From Desulfotomaculum sp. (lineage in GTDB: Bacteria; Bacillota; Desulfotomaculia; Desulfotomaculales; Nap2-2B), in assembly GCA_003485325.1 (NCBI GenBank), contig DMZI01000038.1, forward strand, positions 1-22,619: 22,619 nt of DNA. The letters are read 5' to 3'. Below are positions 8,101 to 14,950 of the stretch, piece by piece (position 1 is the first letter of the stretch; each line of letters begins with the position of its first letter). Position numbers and translations under genes: made by a program. The notes below the pieces were generated by a model. The model did not search any database. It saw nothing but the letters and a program-made list of their open reading frames with translations, and was not told the DNA's origin.

Positions 8101-8399
8101 ATTGCCTTCTGTGTCAATTCATTCCGCAGCTTCACTTCAAATTCTGTTCCGTATAGGCTGCGTTCGCGGTTGAGGCGGGGGATATAAAATTCGCGTTTTT
8201 CTTTAGGCGCTTTTTCGGTTACAAAAGCAGGCGATGTAAATATGAAACGAAGCTCATCAATTTGGTCAAACTGTTTCTTCAAAACTTGATATGCGTATAT
8301 GGAAAAACAAGCAGCAGCAATCGAAAGGCGACTGCCCTTTTCGATTGTGACCGTCAAGTCATCTTTCACAGTTTTTGTTATATTATCAAAAATATCCAT
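5169..8399 (-). CDS. SNF2-like (helicase-related) defence ATPase with degenerate PLD-like N-terminus
   Basis: The protein is 1076 residues. Superfamily 2 helicase motifs are present in order: DSVGLGKT (Walker A, about 271-278), DESH (360-363), LSATPVNN (400-407), VLVFSAF in the second RecA-like lobe (about 705-711), and TDCISEGQNLQ (785-795) with the arginine-finger motif QRFGRIDRIGS (814-824). This is the SNF2/DEAH-like translocase layout. Residues 1-180 sit where related proteins carry a phospholipase D-type nuclease, but no HxK signature is visible, so nuclease activity is doubtful. It heads the minus-strand operon. ATG 8399-8397 follows AAAGGAAC. The C-terminus ends in repeat block E and may have been slightly altered by it. 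The role is probably DNA translocation during recognition of foreign DNA (inference). Confidence 0.9.
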   Translation of the reverse strand: MDIFDNITKTVKDDLTVTIEKGSRLSIAAACFSIYAYQVLKKQFDQIDELRFIFTSPAFVTEKAPKEKREFYIPRLNRERSLYGTEFEVKLRNELTQKAIARECADWIRKKVAFKSNTTPENMGGFLNIASGSEQITYMPLGGFTTVDIGCERGNNSYNMVTKFPAPHSQEFTRLFESVWNDKTKLQDVTEEVIDSITAAYNENSAEFLYFVALYNIFNEFLEDISEDVLPNEATGFKESKIWKLLYDFQKDAALAIINKLEKYNGCILADSVGLGKTFTALSIIKYYENRNKSVLVLCPKKLTDNWNTYKDNYINNLIAADRLRYDVLYHTDLSRNHGRSNGLDLDRLNWGNYDLIVIDESHNFRNGGEVYGDDARENRYLRLLNKVIRPGVKTKVLMLSATPVNNRFVDLRNQLALAYEGNSSLINEKLNTVKPIDEIFRSAQRAFNIWSNFAPERRTTAMLLKMLDFDFFEVLDSVTIARSRKHIEKYYNMDEIGKFPERLKPISLRPSLTDLNHAINYNQIYDELMKLNLSVYIPTDFVFESRRDKYVDPDININRAGREQGIRRLMSINLLKRLESSVYSFRLTLQRIKKLIDDTISEINIFEAGGDADVEMTEFSEDTEFDYDDQNTDFFTTGGKVKIDLNDMDYVTWRTALQQDSEELELLALMVADIAPEHDTKLQTLLRLISDKIDHPINENNNKVLVFSAFSDTAEYLYQNVSGFIKDKYGLNTAMITGTVDGKTTIPKFKATFNNVLTCFSPVSKDKALLMPDLTDRIDILIATDCISEGQNLQDCDYLVNYDIHWNPVRIIQRFGRIDRIGSRNERIQLVNFWPDLTLDDYINLKSRVETRMKISVMTSTGDDDLINTEEKGDLEYRKAQLKRLQEEVVDIEDMSSGISIMDLGLNEFRLDLLDYIKNNGDLDKTPFGLHAVVPAKDDSPPGVIFVLKNINGGVNIDNQNRLHPFYMVYVADDGEVVCDHLSPKEMLDKMRYLCKGKLEPFAELCRAFNQETNDGRNMRRSSELLSDAINSIIDVKEESDIDSLFKSGGTSALNTTIIGLDDFELICFLVIRNS

Positions 8400-8417
8400 A
8401 GTACGTTCCTTTAATGG

Positions 8418-8656
8418 CTATGTGTTATCTTTTTTTGTGTTGTCCTGAATATCTGGAACCAACTCCATAATATCTCCGAAATCAACGCCGAGAATAGTGC
8501 ATACCTTTATTAAGACCTCCATGCAAAAGTTTAGCTATTGTGGTCGAGCTTAAACAAGTTGTTCTTCCAAGTTTCAACTTATTATACCAAAATCTGCATG
8601 CGTTTTAAAATATATTTTATGCATTTATAAAGTTTCAGTTTATATTTAATCGACAT
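8418..8656 (-). pseudogene. Decayed Xre/Cro-type HTH regulator
   Basis: Three consecutive frames on the minus strand together resemble a short (about 75-80 residue) Xre-type regulator. They are MSIKYKLKL at 8656 onward, then YNKLKLGRTTCLSSTTIAKL in a second frame, then MEVLIKVCTILGVDFGDIME with LVPD in a third frame ending at TAG 8420-8418. The segments run in family order, but the reading frame is broken at least twice and stops intervene. Only the last 34 codons remain as an ORF (ATG 8522-8520). It sits directly upstream of the helicase and was probably its regulator. Confidence 0.6.
8581..8589 (-). promoter_or_regulatory. Candidate extended -10 promoter for the defence operon
   Basis: The minus strand has TTGGTATAATAAG, a perfect TATAAT preceded by TGG (extended -10 form TGnTATAAT). 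No good -35 hexamer lies at the usual distance. The site is about 180 bases upstream of the helicase start and inside the decayed HTH gene. Confidence 0.35.
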
Positions 8657-8735
8657 TTAAGCAGATTTAAAGGTATTTATGTGGCTATCTTTGGCAACCT
8701 GTGGTAGTTGTATGTCGCTGAAGGGGGTTAGTTTA

Positions 8736-9030
8736 GTGGAAAACGACGAAGTGGCCACGATTATCGTCAAGGGTATGTCCCATCTCGGCAGAGATTATTT
8801 ACTGGTCGGGCAGTACACCGAGATGATATTCCCAAACTATGGAGTCCGATTCACCGCCGTCAACAACAATGTGGATAAGCCTCTATGGGTATGGGGACAA
8901 CGATTTCACCCCGTTTGTGAACCTGTTCAACGATTTCTACGCCAAAGACACCAGCCGGAAAATCCGCGCCATTGTCAAATCGAAGGCGGAACGGGGCGAG
9001 AAAGTAGCTACAAGAGCGCCCTACTGCCTC
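8736..9030 (+). pseudogene. Relic of a second serine recombinase (Tn4451/TnpX-like resolvase domain)
   Basis: The frame from GTG 8736 gives VATIIVKGMSHLGRDYLLVG and then VRFTAVNNNVD. A second frame continues GDNDFTPFVNLFNDFYAKDT and SRKIRAIVKSKAERGEKVAT. These match the order of the second half of the catalytic domain in TnpX/TndX-type large serine recombinases (the family has VKDMSRLGR-YL, INN, DNDFTPF, YAKDTS-KI). The N-terminal catalytic serine part and the C-terminal recombinase and zinc-ribbon parts are missing, and a frameshift lies near 8876. It is non-functional and unrelated in detail to the intact recombinase downstream, so it marks an older mobile-element event. Confidence 0.7.
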
Positions 9031-9302
9031 ACTCAATACCCACGGTTCATAAAATGTTCCTATGGAAATGCTCCTACGTCTCCCCGTTGTTTTTTTCCGT
9101 GTATGTCAACCCGAGTCTGGCGAAGAAATCAAGCAGGAACTCCGCAGTTATCTCCCATTCATCCCGGGAATCCGAATATACCCTGATGATCTCTATCTTC
9201 AAGGGCCCCAACTCCTAAGCAAGGTATCCCACCACCTAAAATATATTCCTGTCATGAGTTGTCCTATAAATGGCATATCTTAGGATCAGGAGGGGGATAA
9301 TT
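9031..9302 (+). other. Unassigned spacer before the recombinase
   Basis: There is no gene I can support here. A frame at 9062-9283 encodes a segment around ESGEEIKQELRSYLPFIPG that looks protein-like but that I do not recognise; it may be another gene relic. A strong ribosome binding site for the recombinase, GGAGGGG, is at 9289-9295. Confidence 0.4.
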
Positions 9303-10832
9303 ATGCCCCGTTTTGCGGTTTACTGCCGGGTTTCGTCCGAAGAGCAGGCAGAGAAAGGGACTATTGAGGGCCAGGTGGAGTACGCCAAAAAATACCTTGA
9401 CCTGTACAGCCCGGAGAGTAAAGAGGCGGACTGCGCGTTTTACCTTGACGAAGGGATATCCGGGACTCTCCCTCTGGGAGAGCGCCCTGCCGGCGCCAAA
9501 ATGATTGCCGATGCAGCGGAGGGGAAATTTGAGGCTCTTTTTGTGTACCGCCTTGACCGGCTGGCCCGTTCGGTAAGGCATGTGCTGGATACATACGAGT
9601 TTCTTGAAAGGCGAGGCATTGCCCTAAAAAGCATGGTGGAGGCTTTTGATACGGGCACTCCGACGGGAAAGTTTTTCATGACCCTGCTGGCCAGCATCGC
9701 AGCCCTGGAACGCGATACCATTCTGGAAAGGACGTCGCTCGGCAAGGAACGCAGCGCCCGGCAGGGCAAATGGGTTTCCGGGCCGCCGCCGTTCGGTTAC
9801 CGCATTGGAGAGGACGGGCGCCTGGTAGTTTTTGAGCCCGAAGCACGGACAGTCCGGCTTATTTTTAATTTATACGGTGAAATGAGCACGATCGGCGTCG
9901 CCGGCTATTTAAACGCCTGCGGGATACCTACCCCGGCCGTATCCAAGAACAGAAAGACAAAAGGCGCCGGAAAATGGCACGCCGGACATGTCTCGGTCAT
10001 CTTACGGAACAAGGTCTATACGGGGGATCATATACTTTTAAAGTTTTCCAGGAAGAACAAAGAGACGTTTCGCTTGGAGACGCCGGAAATTGTTGACCGG
10101 AAGGTTTATGCCCTGGCGCAGGAGAAACTGGCCTTAAATAGCAGCCCGGCCCGGGGGGGGAAAGGCTGGAGATATCTTCTAAGGGGCCTTGTTTTCTGCG
10201 GGCACTGCGGCCGCGCCATGGTGGGGAGTTCTGCGCAGAGCCAGAAAGGCAGGGTATATTACCGGTGCACCGGCGTATTAAATAACGGTTCGGGGAAAAA
10301 ATGCGGGGCTAAGATGGTCCGCGCCGACGAACTGGAAAATGCAGTCTGGGAAGACATCAGGAGGTTTATCCAAAATCCCGGCAGGATTTTGGATCTTTTA
10401 GAGGCCGGACTTTCTGCAAATAAAAACGCCCCTCAACCCGCCCGCAGCGAAATGCAGTTGCTGGAAAGCCTGATCATAGATAAACAAAGCCTGCGCGAAA
10501 AGATCGTTTCTTTATACGCCAGGGGAATTGTCACAGCTCAGGAAGCCGAAAAGGAGCTGAAAGCTCTGGCTGACGATATAGAAACAATAACGGCGAGAAA
10601 GGAGTTTCTTTTCAGCAGGCGGGATATGGTCCAAGAAACGGAGCCCGGGGTTATAGATGCGAGGGTTTTGCTGGAGAATCTAGGCGGCAGGATGAACAGC
10701 ATGACTTGTCGGGAGAGGGCGGAATTTGTCAGGGGCCTTGTTAAAAAGATTGAAGTTGCGACTGTGAATGACGGGGAGGGGGTTTTCAAATCCCGGGTAG
10801 TGGTCAGGTACCGCTTCCAGGAGCCTGTCTAA
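9303..10832 (+). CDS. Large serine recombinase (site-specific integrase)
   Basis: The protein is 509 residues with the full large-serine-recombinase layout. The resolvase domain covers about 1-150, with RFAVYCRVSSEEQ carrying nucleophile Ser11, and YRLDRLARS near 82-90. The recombinase domain follows (about 155-275). A zinc ribbon has Cys299, Cys302, Cys322 and Cys334. A helical, probably coiled-coil tail covers about 390-450. ATG 9303 is chosen over an in-frame ATG at 9270 because GGAGGGG lies 7 bases upstream of it. The gene ends about 24 bases from the break in prkA, the usual position of an integrase beside its attachment site. It should catalyse integration and, possibly with a directionality factor, excision of the element that carries the defence operon. 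Confidence 0.95.
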   Translation: MPRFAVYCRVSSEEQAEKGTIEGQVEYAKKYLDLYSPESKEADCAFYLDEGISGTLPLGERPAGAKMIADAAEGKFEALFVYRLDRLARSVRHVLDTYEFLERRGIALKSMVEAFDTGTPTGKFFMTLLASIAALERDTILERTSLGKERSARQGKWVSGPPPFGYRIGEDGRLVVFEPEARTVRLIFNLYGEMSTIGVAGYLNACGIPTPAVSKNRKTKGAGKWHAGHVSVILRNKVYTGDHILLKFSRKNKETFRLETPEIVDRKVYALAQEKLALNSSPARGGKGWRYLLRGLVFCGHCGRAMVGSSAQSQKGRVYYRCTGVLNNGSGKKCGAKMVRADELENAVWEDIRRFIQNPGRILDLLEAGLSANKNAPQPARSEMQLLESLIIDKQSLREKIVSLYARGIVTAQEAEKELKALADDIETITARKEFLFSRRDMVQETEPGVIDARVLLENLGGRMNSMTCRERAEFVRGLVKKIEVATVNDGEGVFKSRVVVRYRFQEPV

Positions 10833-10839
10833 AATATGT

Positions 10840-10870
10840 TGTATGGTTCTATGAATCTCCTGAAATTCCA
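10840..10870. other. Candidate right attachment site (element/chromosome junction in prkA)
   Basis: PrkA family sequence on the minus strand runs through NRGLMEFQE and stops abruptly at about 10856. Beyond it the sequence belongs to the recombinase 3' end. The crossover should lie within or next to the codons for Gln-Glu and the following residue (about 10854-10862). The exact core cannot be fixed without the left end. Confidence 0.6.
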
Positions 10871-11621
10871 TCAGCCCGCGGTTGGCAATATTGAGTTCAC
10901 CGTCAAAGCGGTATGCCCTGGGATCGGATTCGGACCCGAATTCTGTGATTGTTGAAAAATCGACGCTTCCCGTAAGGTCTGCTATATCCTGCGATTTGGG
11001 GTCGGAAGGCGTAAAAGTCCCTATTCCCAAACGTTTTTCTTCGGAAAGGAAAATTCTCTCCACGGCAACCTTCTCGATCTGCCCGCCGTACTCCTCTTCC
11101 AGCATCAGGCGGCAGGACGGGCACAACTCTCCCTCGACGTAGACGTTGTATTCATTTTGAAATTCTTCACGGAGAGCTTTGGGGATCAGGTGGAGGGGTT
11201 CTTCATGCATCGGGCATCCCTTAATCGCATAAACTCCTCCGGAGTCGGTCCGGCTGAACTTTTCCAACCCCTGCTTCAGCATGGCCACAAGAGTGGACTT
11301 TCCGCCGCTTACCGGCCCCATTAGAAGGAGGATCCGTTTGCGGACGTCCAGCCGGCGGGCTGCAGGGTGGAAGTATTCCTCAACCAGCTTTTCCAGTGTC
11401 TTGTCTAGCCCAAAAATCTCCGACGAGAAAAACTTATAGCTTTTTACTCCGTTTATCTCTTGCAGCCCCGCGCTTCTAATCATTTCGTAGATCCGCGCAT
11501 GGCTCAACTGTGCAACTTCCGGTGTCTTTTTAATAATCTCAAGATATCCCTGAAAAGTACCCTGCCAGGCAAGCTTCTTTTCCGACGAACGATGATCTTC
11601 CAGGCGCTTTATAAAATCCAT
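10854..11621 (-). pseudogene. prkA: PrkA serine protein kinase/AAA protein, truncated by the integrated element
   Basis: Residues 1-255 match the N-terminal AAA part of PrkA (about 630 residues in Bacillus). This includes GTFQGYLEII, EEYFHPAARRLDVRKRILLL with Walker A GPVSGGKST (about 102-110), YAIKGCPMHEEPLHLIP, RLMLEEEYGG, GIGTFTPSDPKSQDIADLTG and ESDPRAYRFDGELNIANRGL. After MEFQE the family sequence ends, and the open frame runs on for about 57 unrelated residues antisense to the recombinase, stopping at 10680. The C-terminal kinase-like half is absent. PrkA is an AAA/kinase-type protein expressed in sporulating Bacillus mother cells. ATG 11621-11619 is supported by AAGGAGTG at 11627-11634. 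The gene is inactive as written but would be restored by precise excision. Confidence 0.9.
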
Positions 11622-11789
11622 AATATCACTCCTTGATCGAGAATTCAGCTTGACCATAAGCGACGGCAAACTAATTTTTAAAATTATCTGTTAATTTATT
11701 TATTTTTCTATCAGTATATGCAGGAAAATAAAAAAGCAGAAGCCTTTTAGCCCTGTCCAATAAAAATATAACAATATATTGCAGAATGG

Positions 11790-12395
11790 TCATTTATTGG
11801 CATTGCTGCAGGGTACCATCCAGGTTTCGATCAGGTCCCAAAGTTGATCTTTTCCCTGGCCCGTTTTTGCGGAAAAGATAATCAGAGGAGTTTCACCGGT
11901 CAAGGCAAGATCTTTGCGGATTGTTTTTTCCTGCCTGATCGCCTGCGAGCGGGAGAGCTTGTCGGCTTTTGTGGCGACTATCGCATGGGGGATGTTGTAG
12001 AAACGCAGCCACTCAAAAAGCTGGTGGTCCTGCGCTGTGGGGTTGTGACGTATGTCAACGATTTGGATAATGCCGCAGAGCTGTTTTCTTCCCTTGAGGT
12101 AGCTTTCCACCAGGAGGCCCCAGCGGGCCCTTGCCTCTTGAGGCGCCCTGGCAAACCCGTACCCCGGCAGGTCCACAAGGTAGAAACTTTTATTGATCAA
12201 ATAAAAATTGATCGTCTGCGTCCTGCCCGGAGTCCCGCTTGTCCTGGCCAGGTTGTTTCTGCTGACCAGTCTGTTCAGGAGGGAAGACTTGCCGACATTG
12301 GAACGCCCGGCAAGGGCTATTTCGCATTCAGTCCCTGCCGGGCATTGCTCTAATTTACCGGCTGAAATTTGCAAACCAGCCTGGATCACATTCAT
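11790..12395 (-). CDS. engB: Ribosome-biogenesis GTPase YsxC/EngB
   Basis: This 201-residue TrmE-Era-type GTPase is needed for late assembly of the 50S ribosomal subunit. G motifs are clear: GRSNVGKS (about 30-37), the TSGTPGRTQ switch I region (52-60), DLPGYG (75-80), TKAD (142-145) and SAKTG (175-179). Length is normal for the family. ATG 12395-12393 overlaps the lon stop by 4 bases (ATGA), so translation is coupled to lon. The lon-ysxC order is classical in Firmicutes. prkA follows about 170 bases downstream on the same strand, and the gap holds only AT-rich sequence without a convincing terminator. Confidence 0.97.
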   Translation of the reverse strand: MNVIQAGLQISAGKLEQCPAGTECEIALAGRSNVGKSSLLNRLVSRNNLARTSGTPGRTQTINFYLINKSFYLVDLPGYGFARAPQEARARWGLLVESYLKGRKQLCGIIQIVDIRHNPTAQDHQLFEWLRFYNIPHAIVATKADKLSRSQAIRQEKTIRKDLALTGETPLIIFSAKTGQGKDQLWDLIETWMVPCSNANK

Positions 12396-14800
12396 GAGTA
12401 AACCTGAGGTCCCCTTTCGGGTTGATATGTTGTATCATCTATTATTGCCGGAAGGTTGTTCAGGTTAACCGGCGACAGTTCTATTTTATCTTCCAGCAGC
12501 GCTTCCTCAAGAACCTCATCCATGTTTTCAACGTAGACAAATTCCAGCTTGTTTTTGATATTTGCGGGCACATCATCGAGGTCTTTCGTGTTTTCCACCG
12601 GCAGGAGGATCTTTTTTATTCCCGCCCGGTGAGCGGCAAGTACCTTTTCCTTGACCCCGCCGATCGGCAGAACCCTGCCCCTTAAGGTGACCTCACCCGT
12701 CATGGCCACTTCGTGCCTTACCTTCCGGCCCGTCAGGGCGGAAGCCAGGGCGCAGGCCATGGTGATTCCGGCCGAAGGCCCGTCTTTGGGAATTGCTCCC
12801 TCGGGTATGTGCACGTGGATATCGTGCTTCTCAAAGAAGTCGGCATCGATGCCCAACCTGTCCGCACGGCTGCGCACAAAGCTGTACCCGGCCTGGGCGG
12901 ATTCCTTCATCACGTCGCCGAGCTTGCCCGTTAACGTGAGGCGGCCGGTACCCTTATACAGGGCAACCTCAATATTTAAAGTTTCCCCGCCGACCTCGGT
13001 CCAGGCAAGGCCGGTGGCCATGCCTACCTGATCTTCTGTGTCGATGACCCCGTAGCGGTATTTCGGAGTCCCCAGGAACTGGGTCAGGTTCTGTGCCGTA
13101 ACCCTGACTTTTTTAAGGTTTTTCGTGACGATCTGCTTGGCGGCTTTCCGGCAGACGGTCGCCATCTGGCGTTCCAGGTTGCGGACGCCGCTCTCCCTCG
13201 TATATTCCCTGATTATCTTCCTGATTGTATTCTCGGAAGCAACCAGCATCTGCGGTGTGAGTCCGTGCTCCTTAAGCTGCTTGGGCAGAAGGTGGCGTAC
13301 GGCAATCTGGACTTTTTCCTCCTCGGTATATCCGGACAGTGTGATCAATTCCATACGATCCAGCAGCGGCCTGGGAATGTTGTACTGTATATTGGCCGTT
13401 GTGATGAACATTACGTTGGAAAGGTCAAACGGCAGCTCGATGTAGTGGTCGCTGAAGCTGTTATTCTGCTCTGGATCAAGGACTTCCAGCAGGGCAGCCG
13501 ACGGGTCGCCCCTGAAGTCCACGCTCATCTTGTCAACCTCATCCATTAGAAAGATGGGGTTCTTGGAGCCCGCGTTGCGCATTCCGTGGATAATCCTGCC
13601 CGGCAAAGCTCCGACGTAAGTGCGCCTGTGCCCTCTGATTTCGGCCTCATCGCGCACACCGCCCAGGGAGATGCGGACGAACTTGCGCTCGATCGCCCTG
13701 GCGATTGATTTTCCAAGGGAGGTTTTCCCTACGCCCGGCGGCCCGACAAAACAGAGGATGGGGCCTTTCAGGTCCTTGGAAAGCTTGCGGATGGCCAGGT
13801 ACTCGAGGATCCGCTCTTTGACGTTTTTTAACCCGTAATGGTCTTCGTCCAGGATTTTTTCAGCCAGGTTTATATCCAGACGGTCCTCTGTGCTTTTGCT
13901 CCACGGCAGCGTAACCAGCCAGTCAAGGTAGTTGCGGGTGACGGTGGATTCGGCGGCCATGGGAGGCATTTTTTCAAGCCTTTCAACTTCTTTGAGGGCT
14001 TTCTCCTCAACGTCCTTGGGCAGTTTGGCCTCCGCGATCTTTTGACGGTATTCCTCCGCCTCCGCCATGCGTTCGTCTTTCTCGCCGAGCTCCCGCTGGA
14101 TTGCTTTGATTTGTTCACGCAGGTAGTATTCTTTTTGAGTCTTTTCCATTTGTTTCTTGACGCGTATGTTTATTTTGCGCTCAAGTTCAACAATTTCCAG
14201 TTCCCGTGCGACAAACGCGCATAGTTTGTCAAGCCTTTGAACAATGTCAATAGCTTCAAGGATCTGCTGCTTATCCTCAATGCGCAGGGTAAGGTGCGAA
14301 GCGATAATATCTGCAAGCCGCCCCGGTTCCTCCAGGTTAACCACAGTAACAGCCATCTCCGGGGGAACGCGCTTGGATAATTTTACATATTGTTCAAACT
14401 GATAGACCAGGTTGCGCATCAGGGCTTCGATCTCCGGCGTTTTTTCATATTCGCCGGGATATTCTTCAACTTCGACTCTTAAGTAAGGTTCGCCGGAGAT
14501 GAATCGTCTAATTTTCCCCCTGGACATCCCCTCGACCAATACCCTGATCGTACCACCGGGCAACTTCAAAATTTGCTTGAGCTCAGCTACGGTACCCGTC
14601 AAAAAGATATCGTTTTCGCATGGATCATCAACTTGCGCTTCCTTCTGGGTAGCCAAAAAGATTATCCTGTCCCTGAGCATGGTTTCCTCGACGGCCTGGA
14701 TTGATTTTTCCCGGCCGACGTCAAGGTGAATAACCATGTAAGGGAAAACCAGGGCTCCCCTCAAAGGCAGCAACGGTAGTAATTTTAAATTGGAACTCAT
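12392..14800 (-). CDS. lon: ATP-dependent protease Lon (LonA type)
   Basis: This 802-residue cytosolic AAA+ serine protease degrades damaged and regulatory proteins. The N-terminal substrate-binding LON domain (LPLLPLRGALVFPYMVIHLD) is followed by a long coiled region. Walker A GPPGVGKT is at about 353-360, Walker B FLMDEVDK at 417-424, and the C-terminal protease domain has the Ser-Lys dyad: Ser676 in PKDGPSAG and Lys719 in GGVKEKVLAAHRAG. The start at ATG 14800-14798 is preferred because AGAAGGGAG lies just upstream; an in-frame ATG at 14851 lacks one. It lies downstream of lonB, separated by a terminator, so it probably has its own promoter in 14801-14900. No clear heat-shock operator (CIRCE or CtsR) was seen. 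Confidence 0.97.
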   Translation of the reverse strand: MSSNLKLLPLLPLRGALVFPYMVIHLDVGREKSIQAVEETMLRDRIIFLATQKEAQVDDPCENDIFLTGTVAELKQILKLPGGTIRVLVEGMSRGKIRRFISGEPYLRVEVEEYPGEYEKTPEIEALMRNLVYQFEQYVKLSKRVPPEMAVTVVNLEEPGRLADIIASHLTLRIEDKQQILEAIDIVQRLDKLCAFVARELEIVELERKINIRVKKQMEKTQKEYYLREQIKAIQRELGEKDERMAEAEEYRQKIAEAKLPKDVEEKALKEVERLEKMPPMAAESTVTRNYLDWLVTLPWSKSTEDRLDINLAEKILDEDHYGLKNVKERILEYLAIRKLSKDLKGPILCFVGPPGVGKTSLGKSIARAIERKFVRISLGGVRDEAEIRGHRRTYVGALPGRIIHGMRNAGSKNPIFLMDEVDKMSVDFRGDPSAALLEVLDPEQNNSFSDHYIELPFDLSNVMFITTANIQYNIPRPLLDRMELITLSGYTEEEKVQIAVRHLLPKQLKEHGLTPQMLVASENTIRKIIREYTRESGVRNLERQMATVCRKAAKQIVTKNLKKVRVTAQNLTQFLGTPKYRYGVIDTEDQVGMATGLAWTEVGGETLNIEVALYKGTGRLTLTGKLGDVMKESAQAGYSFVRSRADRLGIDADFFEKHDIHVHIPEGAIPKDGPSAGITMACALASALTGRKVRHEVAMTGEVTLRGRVLPIGGVKEKVLAAHRAGIKKILLPVENTKDLDDVPANIKNKLEFVYVENMDEVLEEALLEDKIELSPVNLNNLPAIIDDTTYQPERGPQVYS

Positions 14801-14899
14801 AGCTGCTCCCTTCTGTTTGGTTATTGTTGATAAATAACTAGCTAGCATCATTTTAGCACAAAGATCGTCAATCTGCTACAGCAATAACTCCCAGCAAAA

Positions 14900-14923
14900 G
14901 AAAAAACCTGGTTAAAGCCAGGC
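14900..14923 (-). terminator. Rho-independent terminator after lonB
   Basis: On the minus strand CCTGG, a six-base loop and CCAGG are followed by TTTTTTC. It lies about 28 bases past the lonB stop and separates lonB from lon transcription. Confidence 0.8.
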
Positions 14924-14950
14924 CTTTCAAGGGGTTTATGATTCGTCAAA

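Noticed and set aside
10680..10853. C-terminal 57 residues of the prkA open frame as a real protein tail
   Set aside because: They are antisense to the 3' end of the serine recombinase and unlike PrkA, so they are read-through past the insertion junction.
11670..11789. Possible sigma-E promoter for prkA (CATATACT on the minus strand) and a weak hairpin AAAAGGC...GCTTTTTT
   Set aside because: The -10-like match has no acceptable -35, and the hairpin is short and imperfect. Neither is good enough to annotate.
14801..14899. Possible lon promoter (TAAAAT preceded by TTGACG or TTGCTG) and heat-shock operators
   Set aside because: Spacings are wrong (about 10 and 23 bases), and no CIRCE or CtsR repeat is present.
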